Shown: positions 31,010 through 41,460 of the stretch, piece by piece
Position numbering within the stretch: the first letter of the stretch is position 1
How the letters are laid out: the number at the start of each line of letters is the position of its first letter
Assembly: GCA_003241965.1 (NCBI GenBank)
Contig: QBMB01000002.1
Span: forward strand, 53,715 to 117,714
Reading direction: 5' to 3'
DNA from: Burkholderiales bacterium
GTDB lineage: Bacteria; Pseudomonadota; Gammaproteobacteria; Burkholderiales; Burkholderiaceae_C
Length of the DNA stretch: 64,000 nt
Translations under genes and position numbers: made by a program
Notes under the pieces: model-generated
What the model saw: the letters and a program-made list of their open reading frames with translations, nothing else
Databases searched by the model: none
Told to the model about the DNA's origin: nothing

Positions 31010-33724
31010 TCAGCCCTCCAGTGTTTCCAGCAACTCCGTCTCGATCTCGATCTGGCGTCGGTTCATCTGCAGCTGCGCGCCGCTGATGAGGAAGGTGTCT
31101 TCCACCCGCTCGCCCAAGGTGGTGATTTTGGCCAGCTGCACATTGATGTCGTATCGCGCGAGCACTCGCGAAATGCCGTAGAGCAGACCCGCGCGATCGC
31201 TCGCCGAGACCGACAGCAACCAGCGCTGCGCCTTCTCGTCGGGCCGCAGATCCACCCGGGGTGTGACCGGGAAACTCTTGACCCGGCGCGAGAGCCGGCC
31301 CTTCATGGGCGCGGGCAGCGGGCCGCATTCGTCGATGGTCTGCGCCAGGTTGTTCTCGACCATCGCAATCAGTTCTCGGTAGTGATCCGAGAGCGTGGGT
31401 GCCACCACCTGGAAGGTGTCCAGCGCATGGCCGGTGAGCGTGGTGTGCACGCGCGCATCCAGAATGCTGAAGTTCGAGCTGTCGAAGTAGCCGCAGATGC
31501 GGGCAAACAGGTCGTTCTGGTCGGGTGCGTACACCAGCACCTGCAGGCCTTCGCCCTCGGGTGAGAGGCGGGCGCGCACGATGCAGCGGTCGGGCACCGC
31601 CGCGCCCTCGGGCGTTGCCTTGCCGGCGGCCTTGGTCGCGGTCTGGGCGATCTGGCGCGTGAGCACGCGGGTGTGCCAGGCGATCTCGTCGGCCTGATGG
31701 CGCATGAAGTAACTCACGTCCAGCGTGTCCCACAGCGTCTTGTGGGCCATGTGCGGCAATGCGTGCAGTGCCAGCATCGACAATGCCTCGCGCTTGCGTG
31801 CCTCGATCACCGCGCCCGGGTCGGGCGCGCGGCCTCCCAAGGCACGCAGGGTGTAGCGGTACAGGTCTTCCAGCAGCTTGCCTTTCCAGGCGTTCCACAC
31901 CTTGGGGCTGGTGCCGCGGATGTCGGCCACGGTCAGCAGGTACAGCGCGGTGAGGTAACGCTCGTTGCCCACGCGTTGGGCGAAGGCGCTGATCACGTCC
32001 GGATCGCTCAGGTCTTCCTTCTGCGCCATGCGGCTCATGGTCAGGTGCTGGGACACGAGGAATTCGATGAGCTTGCTGTCTTCGCGCTCGATGCCGTGTT
32101 GGCGGCAGAAGGTGCGCACATCTTTGGCGCCGAGGTCGGAGTGGTCGCCACCGCGCCCCTTGGCGATGTCGTGGAAGATGGCCGCGATGTAGAAGATCCA
32201 GGGCTTGTCCCAGCCTGCCGCCAGCTGCGAGCAGAACGGGTACTCGTGCGAATGCTCGGCGATGAAGAAACGGCGCACATTGCGCAGCACCATCAGGATG
32301 TGTTGGTCGACCGTGTACACATGGAACAGGTCGTGCTGCATCTGGCCCACGATGTGGCGGAACACCCAGAGGTAGCGCCCCAGCACCGAGGTCTCGTTCA
32401 TCATGCGCAGCGCATGGGTGATGCCCTCGGGCTCTTTCAGGATCTGCAGGAACTGTGCGCGGTTGACCGGGTCGGCGCGGAACTTCGCATTCATGACCGG
32501 CCGGGCGTTGTAGAGCGCACGCAGCGTGCGGGCCGAGAAACCCTTGATGCCCACCGTGGTCTGGTAGATGTGGAAGGTTTCCAGGATGGCGTGCGGCTGC
32601 TGCACATACAGGTCGTCGCTGGCCACTTCCAGCATGCCGCCCTTGTCGAAGAAGCGCGCATTCAGCGGGCGCAGCCGGTCCACACCCGCCATGTCGTCCT
32701 GCAAACGTTCCTGGATGTTGAGCAGCAGGATCTGGTTGAGCTGGGTGACCGCCTTGGCGGCCCAGTAGTAGCGCTTCATGAGCGCCTCGCTGGCGCGGCG
32801 CGTGCCTTTGGCCGTGGGGGCCACATGGGGCGCACCGGGTGGCCCGGCGGTGATGACGGCGGGCACCTGCGCCTTGAAACCGAACGACTCGGCCACGGCG
32901 GACTGCAGGTCGAACACCAGCCGGTCTTCGCGCCGGTTGGCCAGCAGGTGAAGGCGCGCGCGGATCAGGCTGAGCAAGGCCTCGTTGGCCTTGATCTGGC
33001 GCGCTTCCAGCGGCGTGGCCAACCCCTTGCGGGCCAGGTCGTCCCAGCTGCGGCCCAGGCCCGCTGCCTTGGACACCCACAGGATGATTTGCAGATCACG
33101 CAGGCCACCGGGTGATTCCTTGCAGTTGGGCTCCAGCGAATACGGCGTGTTCTCGTACTTGGTGTGGCGCTGGCGCATCTCCAGCGTCTTGGCCACATAA
33201 AACGCCTTGGGGTCCATGGCCTCGTCCAGCTGCATCACGAGGCGGCTGAAGGTGGTTTTGCTGCCGCAGATCAGGCGGCTCTCCAGCATGGAGGTCTGCA
33301 CGGTCACGTCCTTGGCCGACTCGTTCACACAGTCGGTCACTGAGCGCACGCTGGAGCCGATCTCCAATCCGAGATCCCAGCAAGATCCGATGAATCCTTC
33401 GAGCTGCTTCATGAGCTCGGCATCCTCGTCGGGCTGCGCACCATCGGGCAGCAACACCAACACGTCCACGTCGGAGTGGGGGAACAGTTCACCACGGCCG
33501 AACCCGCCCACAGCGATCAGCGAGAACCCGGTGCCGAAGCCGGCCCGGCTCCAGAGTTCGCGCAGGGTCTGGTCGGTCAGGCGCGAGAGTTGCTGCAGGG
33601 CCTGGCGCACGCCACGGGTGGAGGCGCCCTGGTCGCGCAGCAGCGCAAAGAGGGCGGTCTTGTCGTCGCGGTAGCGCTGGCGCAGCGCGCTGACGTCGCC
33701 CGCTGGCGCCAAGGGGGCGGTCAT
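31010..33724 (-). CDS. glnD: [protein-PII] uridylyltransferase / uridylyl-removing enzyme
   Basis: The 904-residue protein has the full GlnD layout. The nucleotidyltransferase domain carries GGFGRGELFPHSDVDVLVLL, then come the PII-UTase glnE-like part, the HD phosphohydrolase domain (IFHDIAKGRGGDHSDLG), and two C-terminal ACT domains that sense glutamine (around LQVLVYAPDQNDLFARICGYFD and RWLLSVSASDRAGLLYGI). It modifies PII according to nitrogen status. It is 4 bases behind map, as often found in proteobacteria. Confidence 0.96.
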   Translation of the reverse strand: MTAPLAPAGDVSALRQRYRDDKTALFALLRDQGASTRGVRQALQQLSRLTDQTLRELWSRAGFGTGFSLIAVGGFGRGELFPHSDVDVLVLLPDGAQPDEDAELMKQLEGFIGSCWDLGLEIGSSVRSVTDCVNESAKDVTVQTSMLESRLICGSKTTFSRLVMQLDEAMDPKAFYVAKTLEMRQRHTKYENTPYSLEPNCKESPGGLRDLQIILWVSKAAGLGRSWDDLARKGLATPLEARQIKANEALLSLIRARLHLLANRREDRLVFDLQSAVAESFGFKAQVPAVITAGPPGAPHVAPTAKGTRRASEALMKRYYWAAKAVTQLNQILLLNIQERLQDDMAGVDRLRPLNARFFDKGGMLEVASDDLYVQQPHAILETFHIYQTTVGIKGFSARTLRALYNARPVMNAKFRADPVNRAQFLQILKEPEGITHALRMMNETSVLGRYLWVFRHIVGQMQHDLFHVYTVDQHILMVLRNVRRFFIAEHSHEYPFCSQLAAGWDKPWIFYIAAIFHDIAKGRGGDHSDLGAKDVRTFCRQHGIEREDSKLIEFLVSQHLTMSRMAQKEDLSDPDVISAFAQRVGNERYLTALYLLTVADIRGTSPKVWNAWKGKLLEDLYRYTLRALGGRAPDPGAVIEARKREALSMLALHALPHMAHKTLWDTLDVSYFMRHQADEIAWHTRVLTRQIAQTATKAAGKATPEGAAVPDRCIVRARLSPEGEGLQVLVYAPDQNDLFARICGYFDSSNFSILDARVHTTLTGHALDTFQVVAPTLSDHYRELIAMVENNLAQTIDECGPLPAPMKGRLSRRVKSFPVTPRVDLRPDEKAQRWLLSVSASDRAGLLYGISRVLARYDINVQLAKITTLGERVEDTFLISGAQLQMNRRQIEIETELLETLEG

Positions 33725-33728
33725 TGGG

Positions 33729-34556
33729 TCAGGCAGCCACGGCAGCGGCCGGCGTCACGAACGCCGGTGGCGCCAGGCTGCCCGCCGACAGCGTGAGCAC
33801 CTCGTAGCCGGTTTCGGTCACCAGCACGGTGTGTTCCCACTGGGCCGAGAGCGAGCGGTCGCGCGTGACGATGGTCCAGCCGTCGCCGGCTTCCTTGATG
33901 TCGCGCTTGCCCGCGTTGATCATGGGCTCGATGGTGAAGGTCATGCCGGGCTTGAGCTCTTCGAGCGTGCCCGGGCGGCCGTAGTGCAGCACCTGAGGGT
34001 CTTCGTGAAACTTCTGACCGATGCCGTGGCCGCAGAACTCGCGCACCACCGAGAAGCCGTTGCCTTCGGCAAAGGTTTGAATGGCGTGACCGATGTCGCC
34101 CAGGCGGATGCCGGGCTTGACCATCACGATGCCTTTCCACATGGCCTCATACGTCACCTGGGTCAGACGGCGTGCCTGCACCGAACAGGCTGCTTCGCCA
34201 CCGATCATGAACATGCGGCTGTTGTCGCCGAACCAGCCGTCCTTGATGACCGTCACGTCCACGTTGAGGATGTCGCCTTTTTTCAGCGGCTTCTCGTTGG
34301 GGATGCCGTGGCACACCACGTGGTTGATGGAGGTGCACAGGTGACCGGGGTAGGGCGGGTAACCGCTGGGCTGGTAGCCGATGGTGGCCGAGACCGTGCC
34401 CTGCTGCTTCATGAATTCGGCCGACAGGCGATCGATCTCGAGAGTGGTTACGCCAGGCTGGATCAGTGGCGTGAGGTAATCCAGCACTTCGGAGGCCAGG
34501 CGGCAAGCCACCCGCATGCCTTCGATGCCCGCTTCGTCTTTGTAGGTGATGCTCAT
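33729..34556 (-). CDS. map: methionine aminopeptidase type I
   Basis: The 275-residue protein has the pita-bread fold signatures, with metal ligands in [19 protein letters not shown] (two aspartates), [22 protein letters not shown] (histidine) and [15 protein letters not shown] (glutamate). It removes the N-terminal methionine. The ATG at 34556 gives the standard MSITYKDE start. The genes map and glnD form an operon that is divergent from purL. Confidence 0.96.
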   Translation of the reverse strand: MSITYKDEAGIEGMRVACRLASEVLDYLTPLIQPGVTTLEIDRLSAEFMKQQGTVSATIGYQPSGYPPYPGHLCTSINHVVCHGIPNEKPLKKGDILNVDVTVIKDGWFGDNSRMFMIGGEAACSVQARRLTQVTYEAMWKGIVMVKPGIRLGDIGHAIQTFAEGNGFSVVREFCGHGIGQKFHEDPQVLHYGRPGTLEELKPGMTFTIEPMINAGKRDIKEAGDGWTIVTRDRSLSAQWEHTVLVTETGYEVLTLSAGSLAPPAFVTPAAAVAA

Positions 34557-34677
34557 AGGCAAGATTATCCCACCGGGCCCTGCGGCGCAGGGTATCGGTA
34601 GCGATGTCGGGGTGGGCCACGCGGGTAAAATCAGCGCTCCGCCCACCCCCCGGGTCAACGCACCTCAGGCTCCCAAC

Positions 34678-37600
34678 GTGTCCCTGCACCTGCGCACTTT
34701 CGATGGCGGCAATGCCATCAGCGACTTCAAAGTCCAGCAACTCCTGCCCCGTCTGGCAGCCCTCTCCGACAAGATCACCGGCCTCTCGGCCCGCTTCGTG
34801 CACCTCGCTGCCTTCGACGGCGAGCCCATTGCGGCCACCGTGGCGCGCGTGGGCGAACTTTTGACTTATGGAGAGCCCGCCACCGAGGCCCACCTCGAGC
34901 TCGAAAACACTGGTGCCCCCGCGCTGCTGGTGATGCCGCGCCTGGGCACGGTGTCGCCCTGGGCTTCCAAGGCCACCGACATCGCCCACAACTGCGGCCT
35001 GGCGCTGCACCGGGTGGAGCGGCTGGTTGAATTCCGCCTGCAGCTCAAGAGCGGCCTGCTGGGCAAGAAGGCCAGCCTGTCGCAAGACCAGTTGCGTGCG
35101 GTGGCCGACCTGCTGCACGACCGCATGACGGAAAACGTCTCGCTGGACCGCAGCCAGGCGCAGGCCCTGTTCACTGAGCTGCACGCCGCCCCCATGGAGC
35201 ATGTCGATGTGCTCGGCGGTGGTCGCTCGGCGCTGGAGCGCGCCAACACCGACTGGGGCCTTGCCTTGGCCATTGATGAAATCGACTACCTGGTGAATGC
35301 GTTCACAGGCCTCCAACGCAACCCGACCGACGTGGAGTTGATGATGTTCGCGCAGGCCAACAGCGAGCACTGCCGCCACAAGATCTTCAACGCGCAGTTC
35401 ACCATCGACGGCGTGGCACAAGACAAGAGCCTGTTCGGCATGATCCGCCACACCCACGCGCTCGCACCGCAGCACACGGTGGTGGCGTATTCGGACAACG
35501 CCTCCATCATGGAAGGCAGTGTGGTTCAGCGTTTCGTGGCGCGTGCGCACGGTGATGCATCGCCTGCCTATGTGTCCGAAACCGCCACCCACCATGTGTT
35601 GATGAAGGTGGAAACCCACAACCACCCCACCGCGATTTCCCCTTTCCCCGGCGCTTCCACCGGCGCGGGCGGCGAGATCCGCGACGAAGGTGCCACTGGC
35701 CGCGGCTCCAAACCCAAGGCGGGCCTCACCGGCTTCACTGTGGGCAAACTCTGGGGCGGCCTCTCCGACCAGCCCGGTGGCAAGCCCGAACACATCGCCA
35801 GCCCGCTGCAGATCATGACCGAGGGCCCGCTGGGCGGCGCGGCCTTCAACAACGAATTCGGCCGGCCCAACCTGCTGGGCTACTTCCGCGAGTACGAGCT
35901 GTTGGTGGATGGCGTGCAGCGCGGCTACCACAAGCCCATCATGATCGCCGGCGGCGTGGGCGTGATCGACGCCACCCAGACGCAGAAGATTCTGTTTCCC
36001 GCCGGCTCGCTGCTGATCCAGCTCGGCGGCCCGGGCATGAAGATCGGCATGGGCGGCAGCGCCGCCAGCTCGATGGCCAGCGGCACCAACGCCGCCTCGC
36101 TCGACTTCGACTCCGTGCAGCGCGGCAACCCCGAGATCGAACGCCGCGCGCAGGAGGTCATCAACCACTGCTGGCAGCAAGGCGCCAACAACCCCATCCT
36201 GGCGATCCACGACGTGGGCGCGGGCGGTCTCTCGAACGCCTTTCCCGAACTGACCAACGACGCCGGGCGCGGTGCCCGCTTTGACCTGCGCGCCGTGCCG
36301 CTGGAAGAGAGTGGCCTGGCGCCCAAGGAAATCTGGTGCAACGAAAGCCAGGAGCGTTACGTGCTGGCGATCGCGCCGGAATCGCTGGACATGTTCAAGG
36401 CCTTCTGCGAGCGAGAGCGCTGCCCGTTCGCCGTGGTGGGCGTGGCCACGGAAGAGCGCCAGCTGGTGCTGGCCGACGTGAATTTGCCCCTTCCCCCGCT
36501 GGGGGAAGGCAGGGATGGGGGCTCGCGCACCGACAAAACCACTTCAAGTGCGCCCCCACCCCAACCCTCCCCCAGCGGGGGAGGGAGTCAGAGCCCCGTG
36601 GACATGCCCATGAACGTGCTGCTGGGCAAGCCGCCCAAGATGCACCGCGACGTGAAGACCGTGGCTCGCACGCCCGCACCGCTGGACCTCACCGGCGTGG
36701 ACCTGCAGAAGGCCGTGATCGACGTGCTGAGCCACCCCACGGTGGCTTCCAAACGTTTCCTCATCACCATCGGCGACCGCACCGTGGGCGGTCTCTCGCA
36801 CCGCGACCAGATGGTCGGCCCCTGGCAGGTGCCGGTGGCCGACTGCGCTGTGACCCTGGCCGATTTCAAAGGTTTCGCGGGCGAGGCCATGAGCATAGGC
36901 GAGCGCACACCGCTGGCAGCGTTGGACGCTGCAGCCTCCGGCCGCATGGCGGTGGCCGAGGCCATCACCAACCTGCTGGCCGCGCCGTTTGAGTTGTCGC
37001 GGGTGAAGCTCTCGGCCAACTGGATGGCCGCTTGCGGCGAACCGGGCGAAGACGCTGCGCTGTACGAGACGGTGAAGGCCGTGGGCATGGAACTCTGCCC
37101 GGCGCTGGGTATTTCGATTCCCGTGGGCAAGGACAGCCTGTCGATGCGCACGCAGTGGAAAGAGGGCAATGACACGCAGAAGGTGACTTCGCCGGTCAGC
37201 CTGATCGTGAGCGCCTTCGCCACGCTGGCCGACGTGCGCGGTACGTTCACGCCGCAACTGAACAACACCCTGGAAGACACCACGCTGGTGCTGATCGACC
37301 TGGGCAAAGGCCGCCACCGCATGGGTGGCAGTGTGCTGGCTCAGGTCTTGGGGCAGGGCGGTGGCGAAGCGCCTGATCTGGACGAGGCGCAAGACCTCAT
37401 CAGCCTGGTCAGCGCGGTGAACGCCTTGCGCGCCGAGGGCAAGGTCCTGGCCTACCACGACCGCAGCGACGGTGGCCTGCTGGCCGCCGCGGCCGAAATG
37501 GCCTTTGCCGGCCACGTGGGTGTGGCGCTCAACGTGGACCTGCTGGTCACCGAAGGCGACGGCATCAGCGACAGCCGCGCCGAGGTGGGTGATGCGAAGA

Positions 37601-38856
37601 ATTGGTCCGGCCAGGTCAGTTCGCGGCGCGAAGAGCTCACGCTCAAGGCGCTGTTCAGCGAAGAGCTGGGCGTGCTGCTGCAGGTGCGTACTGAAGAGCG
37701 CAACGCCGTCATGCAGACCCTGCGCGAACTCGGTCTGAGCAAACACAGCCACTTCGTCGGCAAGACGCGTCCCGCATCGTCCGCCATCGATGCCGGCAAG
37801 GGCCAGCTGCAGGTCTGGCGCGACACCAAGGCCGTGTTTTCGGCCAATCTGTTCGATCTGCACCAGGTCTGGGACAGCGTGAGCTGGCGGATCAACCAGC
37901 AGCGCGACAACCCGGCCTGCGCCGACGCCGAGCACGCGGCGGCTGGACGTCCCGACGATCCTGGCTTGCACACGATCCTGACTTTCGACGCGACTGAAGT
38001 GATATCCGTTCGGGCTGAGCCTGTCGAAGCCCTCGCCAGTCAGCACCTCAAGATCCCTTCGACAGGCTCAGGGCGAACGGGACTTTTGCTCTCGCGCCCA
38101 AAGGTCGCCATCCTGCGCGAGCAGGGCGTGAACTCGCACGTGGAAATGGCGTACGCCTTCACCCAGGCCGGCTTCGATGCCTTCGACGTGCACATGACCG
38201 ACCTGCAGACCGGCCGCGCCAAGCTGGCCGACTTCCAGGGCGTGGTGGCCTGCGGTGGCTTCAGCTACGGCGACACGCTGGGCGCAGGCATCGGCTGGGC
38301 ACGCAGCATCACCTTCAACCCGGCACTCTCAGACCAGTTCCAGGGCTTCTTCGCGCGCACCGACACCTTCGCCCTGGGCGTGTGCAACGGCTGCCAGATG
38401 TTCGCCGAGCTGGCCGACATCATCCCCGGCGCCGAAGCCTGGCCGCGTTTCACCACCAACCAGAGCGAGCGTTTCGAGGCGCGCCTGTCGATGGTCGAGG
38501 TGCTCGAATCCCCCAGCCTGTTCCTGCAAGGCATGGAGGGCAGCCGCCTGCCAATCGCGGTGGCGCACGGCGAGGGTTACGCCAACTTCCACCACCGTGG
38601 CGATGCGGGCAAGGCGATTGCCGCCATGCGCTTCACCGACAACACGGGCCTTGCCACCGAGGCCTACCCGTTCAACCCCAACGGCAGCCCGGGAGGCCTC
38701 ACGGCGGTGACCACGCTTGACGGCCGCTTCACGGCCATGATGCCGCACCCCGAGCGCGTGTTCCGCAACATCCAGATGAGCTGGACCAATCAGGACCCGG
38801 CGGCCCACAGCGCCTGGATGCAGCTCTGGCACAACGCGCGCCGCTGGGTGGGTTGA
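34678..38856 (+). CDS. purL: phosphoribosylformylglycinamidine synthase (large single-chain PurL)
   Basis: From the GTG at 34678 the protein is 1392 residues, somewhat above the usual size of about 1300. The synthetase part carries [39 protein letters not shown] and RGSKPKAGL. The C-terminal glutaminase domain has the nucleophile cysteine in [11 protein letters not shown] and the closing catalytic His/Glu in MMPHPERV. It performs the fourth step of purine synthesis. The extra length comes from two in-frame palindromic repeat insertions, at about residues 602-640 and 1109-1137, the second in the linker before the glutaminase domain. It is divergent from map. Confidence 0.95.
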   Translation: MSLHLRTFDGGNAISDFKVQQLLPRLAALSDKITGLSARFVHLAAFDGEPIAATVARVGELLTYGEPATEAHLELENTGAPALLVMPRLGTVSPWASKATDIAHNCGLALHRVERLVEFRLQLKSGLLGKKASLSQDQLRAVADLLHDRMTENVSLDRSQAQALFTELHAAPMEHVDVLGGGRSALERANTDWGLALAIDEIDYLVNAFTGLQRNPTDVELMMFAQANSEHCRHKIFNAQFTIDGVAQDKSLFGMIRHTHALAPQHTVVAYSDNASIMEGSVVQRFVARAHGDASPAYVSETATHHVLMKVETHNHPTAISPFPGASTGAGGEIRDEGATGRGSKPKAGLTGFTVGKLWGGLSDQPGGKPEHIASPLQIMTEGPLGGAAFNNEFGRPNLLGYFREYELLVDGVQRGYHKPIMIAGGVGVIDATQTQKILFPAGSLLIQLGGPGMKIGMGGSAASSMASGTNAASLDFDSVQRGNPEIERRAQEVINHCWQQGANNPILAIHDVGAGGLSNAFPELTNDAGRGARFDLRAVPLEESGLAPKEIWCNESQERYVLAIAPESLDMFKAFCERERCPFAVVGVATEERQLVLADVNLPLPPLGEGRDGGSRTDKTTSSAPPPQPSPSGGGSQSPVDMPMNVLLGKPPKMHRDVKTVARTPAPLDLTGVDLQKAVIDVLSHPTVASKRFLITIGDRTVGGLSHRDQMVGPWQVPVADCAVTLADFKGFAGEAMSIGERTPLAALDAAASGRMAVAEAITNLLAAPFELSRVKLSANWMAACGEPGEDAALYETVKAVGMELCPALGISIPVGKDSLSMRTQWKEGNDTQKVTSPVSLIVSAFATLADVRGTFTPQLNNTLEDTTLVLIDLGKGRHRMGGSVLAQVLGQGGGEAPDLDEAQDLISLVSAVNALRAEGKVLAYHDRSDGGLLAAAAEMAFAGHVGVALNVDLLVTEGDGISDSRAEVGDAKNWSGQVSSRREELTLKALFSEELGVLLQVRTEERNAVMQTLRELGLSKHSHFVGKTRPASSAIDAGKGQLQVWRDTKAVFSANLFDLHQVWDSVSWRINQQRDNPACADAEHAAAGRPDDPGLHTILTFDATEVISVRAEPVEALASQHLKIPSTGSGRTGLLLSRPKVAILREQGVNSHVEMAYAFTQAGFDAFDVHMTDLQTGRAKLADFQGVVACGGFSYGDTLGAGIGWARSITFNPALSDQFQGFFARTDTFALGVCNGCQMFAELADIIPGAEAWPRFTTNQSERFEARLSMVEVLESPSLFLQGMEGSRLPIAVAHGEGYANFHHRGDAGKAIAAMRFTDNTGLATEAYPFNPNGSPGGLTAVTTLDGRFTAMMPHPERVFRNIQMSWTNQDPAAHSAWMQLWHNARRWVG
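36486..36592. repeat. palindromic repeat element inserted in frame within purL (first)
   Basis: Two perfect 9-base-pair hairpins, CCTTCCCCC-GCT-GGGGGAAGG (36489-36509) and CCCTCCCCC-AGC-GGGGGAGGG (36565-36585), flank an inner inverted pair TGGGGGC (36516-36522) and GCCCCCA (36552-36558). This is a composite of two inverted units, like a BIME. It is translated into a proline, glycine and serine-rich insert. Its right half matches the elements in hrpA and at 45853. Confidence 0.8.
38006..38080. repeat. palindromic repeat element inserted in frame within purL (second family)
   Basis: Two 24-base arms at 38006-38029 and 38057-38080 are complementary at 22 of 24 positions around a 27-base loop. 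The arm core is CTGAGCCTGTCGAAG. This sequence type, read as RAEPVEA and STGSGRT in protein, is a well-known dispersed repeat of proteobacterial genomes, usually intergenic. Here it is translated within the linker before the glutaminase domain. Confidence 0.85.
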
Positions 38857-38868
38857 GGGGTGGTGGAG

Positions 38869-38897
38869 TTGCCGTTTACCGGTAAACGGTATAGAAT
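38869..38897 (+). promoter_or_regulatory. promoter with overlapping palindromic operator of the higBA module
   Basis: TTGCCG (38869-38874) and TAGAAT (38892-38897) are separated by 17 bases. The perfect 18-base palindrome CCGTTTACCGGTAAACGG (38872-38889) fills the space between them. A dimeric antitoxin bound there would block RNA polymerase. The higB start follows 9 bases after the -10 element. Confidence 0.75.
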
Positions 38898-38906
38898 GCG
38901 TTCGAC

Positions 38907-39185
38907 ATGATCGTTTCGTTCGCTGACCGTGCCACCGCCGATCTGTTTGCCGGCAAGCAGGTGAGGGTGTTTTCCAACATCCTTGTCGTCGCCCAGCGCA
39001 AGTTGCAGCAGCTTGACAGTGCTGCCACGCTCGACGCCCTCAAGGCCCCGCCCGGCAATCGCCTTGAGGGCCTGAAGGGTGACCGGAAAGGGCAGCACAG
39101 CATCCGGATCAACGATCAGTTTCGCCTGTGTTTTGTATGGGCTGCAGATGGGGTGCGCGATGTGGAAATCGTGGACTACCACTGA
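38907..39185 (+). CDS. higB: HigB-like toxin (RelE/ParE superfamily)
   Basis: The 92-residue protein has the family layout: FADRATADLFAGKQVRV, then helices with RKLQQLDSAATLDALKAPPGNRLEGLKGDR, and the core GQHSIRINDQFRLCFVW followed by VEIVDYH. Basic residues and the terminal YH match ribosome-dependent mRNA interferases of the HigB type. The toxin gene comes first, as in higBA loci, and higA follows 19 bases later. It is short and complete. Confidence 0.92.
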   Translation: MIVSFADRATADLFAGKQVRVFSNILVVAQRKLQQLDSAATLDALKAPPGNRLEGLKGDRKGQHSIRINDQFRLCFVWAADGVRDVEIVDYH

Positions 39186-39204
39186 GGCTAACAAGGAGTT
39201 CATC

Positions 39205-39516
39205 ATGGCTGTTGCTGCACCGTCCAATGGGCTTCGTCCCATCCACCCCGGCGAGATTCTCCGGGAGGACTATTTGTTGCCGCTCGGCATGAGCGCCAAC
39301 GCACTGGCGCTCGCCCTGAAGGTGCCGGCTTCGCGCATCAACGACATCGTGCTGGAACGGCGCGGCGTCACGGTGGACACGGCTCTGCGTCTGGTGCGTT
39401 ACTTCGGTGGGGACGTCCAGAGCTGGATGAACCTGCAGACCGCCTTTGAAGTGAAGGTTGCCCAGAAAGAGCTGGGGCCAAGGATCGCCAAAGAAGTGCT
39501 GCCCATGGCTGCTTGA
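39205..39516 (+). CDS. higA: HigA-like antitoxin (XRE-type helix-turn-helix)
   Basis: The 103-residue protein has the HigA signature HPGEILREDYLLPLGMSANALALALKVPASRINDIVLERRGVTVDTALRLVRYFGGDVQSWMNLQ: an N-terminal helix followed by an XRE helix-turn-helix. AAGGAG stands before the ATG at 39205. It should neutralise HigB and repress the locus through the palindrome at 38872-38889. Confidence 0.93.
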   Translation: MAVAAPSNGLRPIHPGEILREDYLLPLGMSANALALALKVPASRINDIVLERRGVTVDTALRLVRYFGGDVQSWMNLQTAFEVKVAQKELGPRIAKEVLPMAA

Positions 39517-39530
39517 GGCATGGCGTGACC

Positions 39531-40352
39531 ATGTCCGAAGAGCCCTGCCTGCTGCCAGACGCCACCATTTCCGCCTACGCTGCCGACGGAGCCGTGGTGC
39601 TTCGTGGCGTGTTCAACGCCAGTGAGCTTGCGCTGCTCGAGCGGGGCATCGAACACAACCTCGCCCACCTGAGCCCGCTCGCCTTGGTGGCCAGCGAGCC
39701 CGACGATCCGGGCCGGTTCGTCGAGGACTTCTGCACCTGGCAGAACAACCCGGATTACGAAGCGTTTCTGCGCAGCTCGGCGCTGCCCCACATCGCCACC
39801 CAGCTCATGCAGTCCGTCAGCGCGAGGCTGTACCACGACCACCTGCTGGTCAAAGAGCCGGGCACGCGCCAGCCCACGCCCTGGCACCAGGACCAGCCGT
39901 ACTACAACGTGAGCGGTCGGCAGAACGTGAGTTTCTGGATTCCCGTGGACCCGGTGCCGCTGGCCAGCACGCTGCGATTCGTGGCGGGCTCGCACGCCGG
40001 CACCTGGTACATGCCGCGCACCTTTCGTGACCAGCAGGCGAAGTGGTTCCCCGAAGGCACGCTGGCCGAGCTGCCCGCAATCGATTCCGAGCCCGAGCAG
40101 TTTCGTCAGCTGGCCTGGGCGCTGGAGCCCGGCGACTGCGTGGCCTTTCACATGCTCAGCCTTCACGCTTCCAGCGGTGTTGGCCCGGCGCAGCGGCGGC
40201 GCGTGTTTTCCGCCCGTTATCTGGGGGACGATGCGCGCCATGCGCCAAGGCCTTGGCGCACCTCGCCCCCGTTTCCCGGTCTGGCCGAGCGCATGCCCGA
40301 CGGTGCAGTGCTCGACGATCCGCTTTTCCCACCCGTCTGGCCTGTGGCCTGA
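39531..40352 (+). CDS. phytanoyl-CoA dioxygenase family protein
   Basis: The 273-residue protein is a non-haem Fe(II)/2-oxoglutarate oxygenase of the PhyH family. The HxD metal motif is in TPWHQDQPYYNVSG, and the later histidine appears in AFHMLSLHASSGVGP, followed by the arginine-rich RRRVFSARYLGDD that binds 2-oxoglutarate. The substrate cannot be read from the sequence; the family includes oxygenases acting on acyl-CoA and small metabolites. The ATG at 39531 lies 15 bases after higA, but the gene is probably independent of the toxin module. Confidence 0.85.
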   Translation: MSEEPCLLPDATISAYAADGAVVLRGVFNASELALLERGIEHNLAHLSPLALVASEPDDPGRFVEDFCTWQNNPDYEAFLRSSALPHIATQLMQSVSARLYHDHLLVKEPGTRQPTPWHQDQPYYNVSGRQNVSFWIPVDPVPLASTLRFVAGSHAGTWYMPRTFRDQQAKWFPEGTLAELPAIDSEPEQFRQLAWALEPGDCVAFHMLSLHASSGVGPAQRRRVFSARYLGDDARHAPRPWRTSPPFPGLAERMPDGAVLDDPLFPPVWPVA

Positions 40353-40379
40353 CATCCATCCCCCATCTGGAGCCCTCAC

Positions 40380-41354
40380 ATGGCCGGAAGCAGCTTGCTT
40401 TTGTTGATCGACGACATCGCCACCATCCTCGACGATGTGGCCGTGATGACCAAGGTCGCGGCCCGCCAGGGCATGGCGGCGGCCGACGACGTGGCCGCCA
40501 TGACCCAGTTGGCAGCCAAAAAAACCGCTGGCGTGCTGGGTGACGATCTCGCGCTCAACGCGCAGCAGGTCACCGGCGTGAAGGCCGACCGGGAACTGCC
40601 GGTGGTCTGGGCGGTGGCCAAGGGCTCCATGATCAACAAGGCCATCCTGGTGCCGGCGGCGCTGCTCATCAGCGTGGTCGCGCCCTGGGCCATCACGCCG
40701 CTGCTGATGCTGGGCGGTCTGTTCCTCTGCTACGAAGGGGTTGAAAAACTCGTCCACGCGTTCGGCGCCCACAAGGCAGAAACCGAGGCCGAACACGCCA
40801 AACGGCTGGAAGCCGTGGCCGACGAAAACGTGGATCTGGTGGCCTTCGAGAAAGAGAAGATCAAGGGCGCCGTGCGCACCGACTTCATCCTCTCGGCCGA
40901 AATCATCGTGATCAGCCTGGGCACCGTGGCAGCCGCCAGCATGGGCCAGCGCGTCGCAGTGTTGGTCGGCATCTCGATTCTCATGACCGTGGGCGTCTAT
41001 GGCCTGGTCGCCGGCATCGTCAAACTCGATGACCTGGGCCTGTACCTCAACCGGCAGGTGGCCAGCTGGAAGCAGGCGATCGGGCGCGGCATTCTGGCCG
41101 CAGCGCCCTGGCTCATGAAGACGCTTTCGGTCGTGGGCACCGCCGCCATGTTTCTCGTGGGCGGCGGCATCCTGGTGCATGGCGTGCCTGCGGTGGGCCA
41201 TGGCATTGAGGAATTTGCAGCCGGGCTGGGTTGGGTGGCGCCCGTGGTGACCAGCCTGGCTGGTGCACTGGTGGGCGTGGTGGCGGGCGCCGTGGTGTTG
41301 CTGGTGCTTGGGTTCATTGGCCGTTTGCGCGGCAACAAGAACGCACCGGTCTGA
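40380..41354 (+). CDS. DUF808 family inner-membrane protein
   Basis: The 324-residue protein begins [29 protein letters not shown] and shows the DUF808/YedI pattern, including [35 protein letters not shown] and [11 protein letters not shown]. About six hydrophobic segments follow ([53 protein letters not shown], and others). The family is widespread and of unknown function. It lies between the dioxygenase and the hemerythrin gene; a shared operon is not evident. Confidence 0.9.
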   Translation: MAGSSLLLLIDDIATILDDVAVMTKVAARQGMAAADDVAAMTQLAAKKTAGVLGDDLALNAQQVTGVKADRELPVVWAVAKGSMINKAILVPAALLISVVAPWAITPLLMLGGLFLCYEGVEKLVHAFGAHKAETEAEHAKRLEAVADENVDLVAFEKEKIKGAVRTDFILSAEIIVISLGTVAAASMGQRVAVLVGISILMTVGVYGLVAGIVKLDDLGLYLNRQVASWKQAIGRGILAAAPWLMKTLSVVGTAAMFLVGGGILVHGVPAVGHGIEEFAAGLGWVAPVVTSLAGALVGVVAGAVVLLVLGFIGRLRGNKNAPV

Positions 41355-41375
41355 GGAGCGCTGTCACGCGGTGGT

Positions 41376-41416
41376 TTGACCTGCGTCAAGGCGCCGGGGC
41401 GGGCACTGCCTAGACT
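41376..41416 (+). promoter_or_regulatory. Fnr/Anr-type box and -10 element upstream of the hemerythrin gene
   Basis: TTGACCTGCGTCAA (41376-41389) is a perfect match to the symmetric TTGAY-N4-RTCAA pattern. A TAGACT -10 element lies at 41411-41416. The box centre is about 41 bases before the expected transcription start, the position at which Fnr-type proteins replace a -35 element. This would make the gene oxygen-responsive. Confidence 0.65.
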
Positions 41417-41460
41417 GGCTCCAGACCCCGGGAATGGCCCGGTGGTGGCAAGGAGACACC

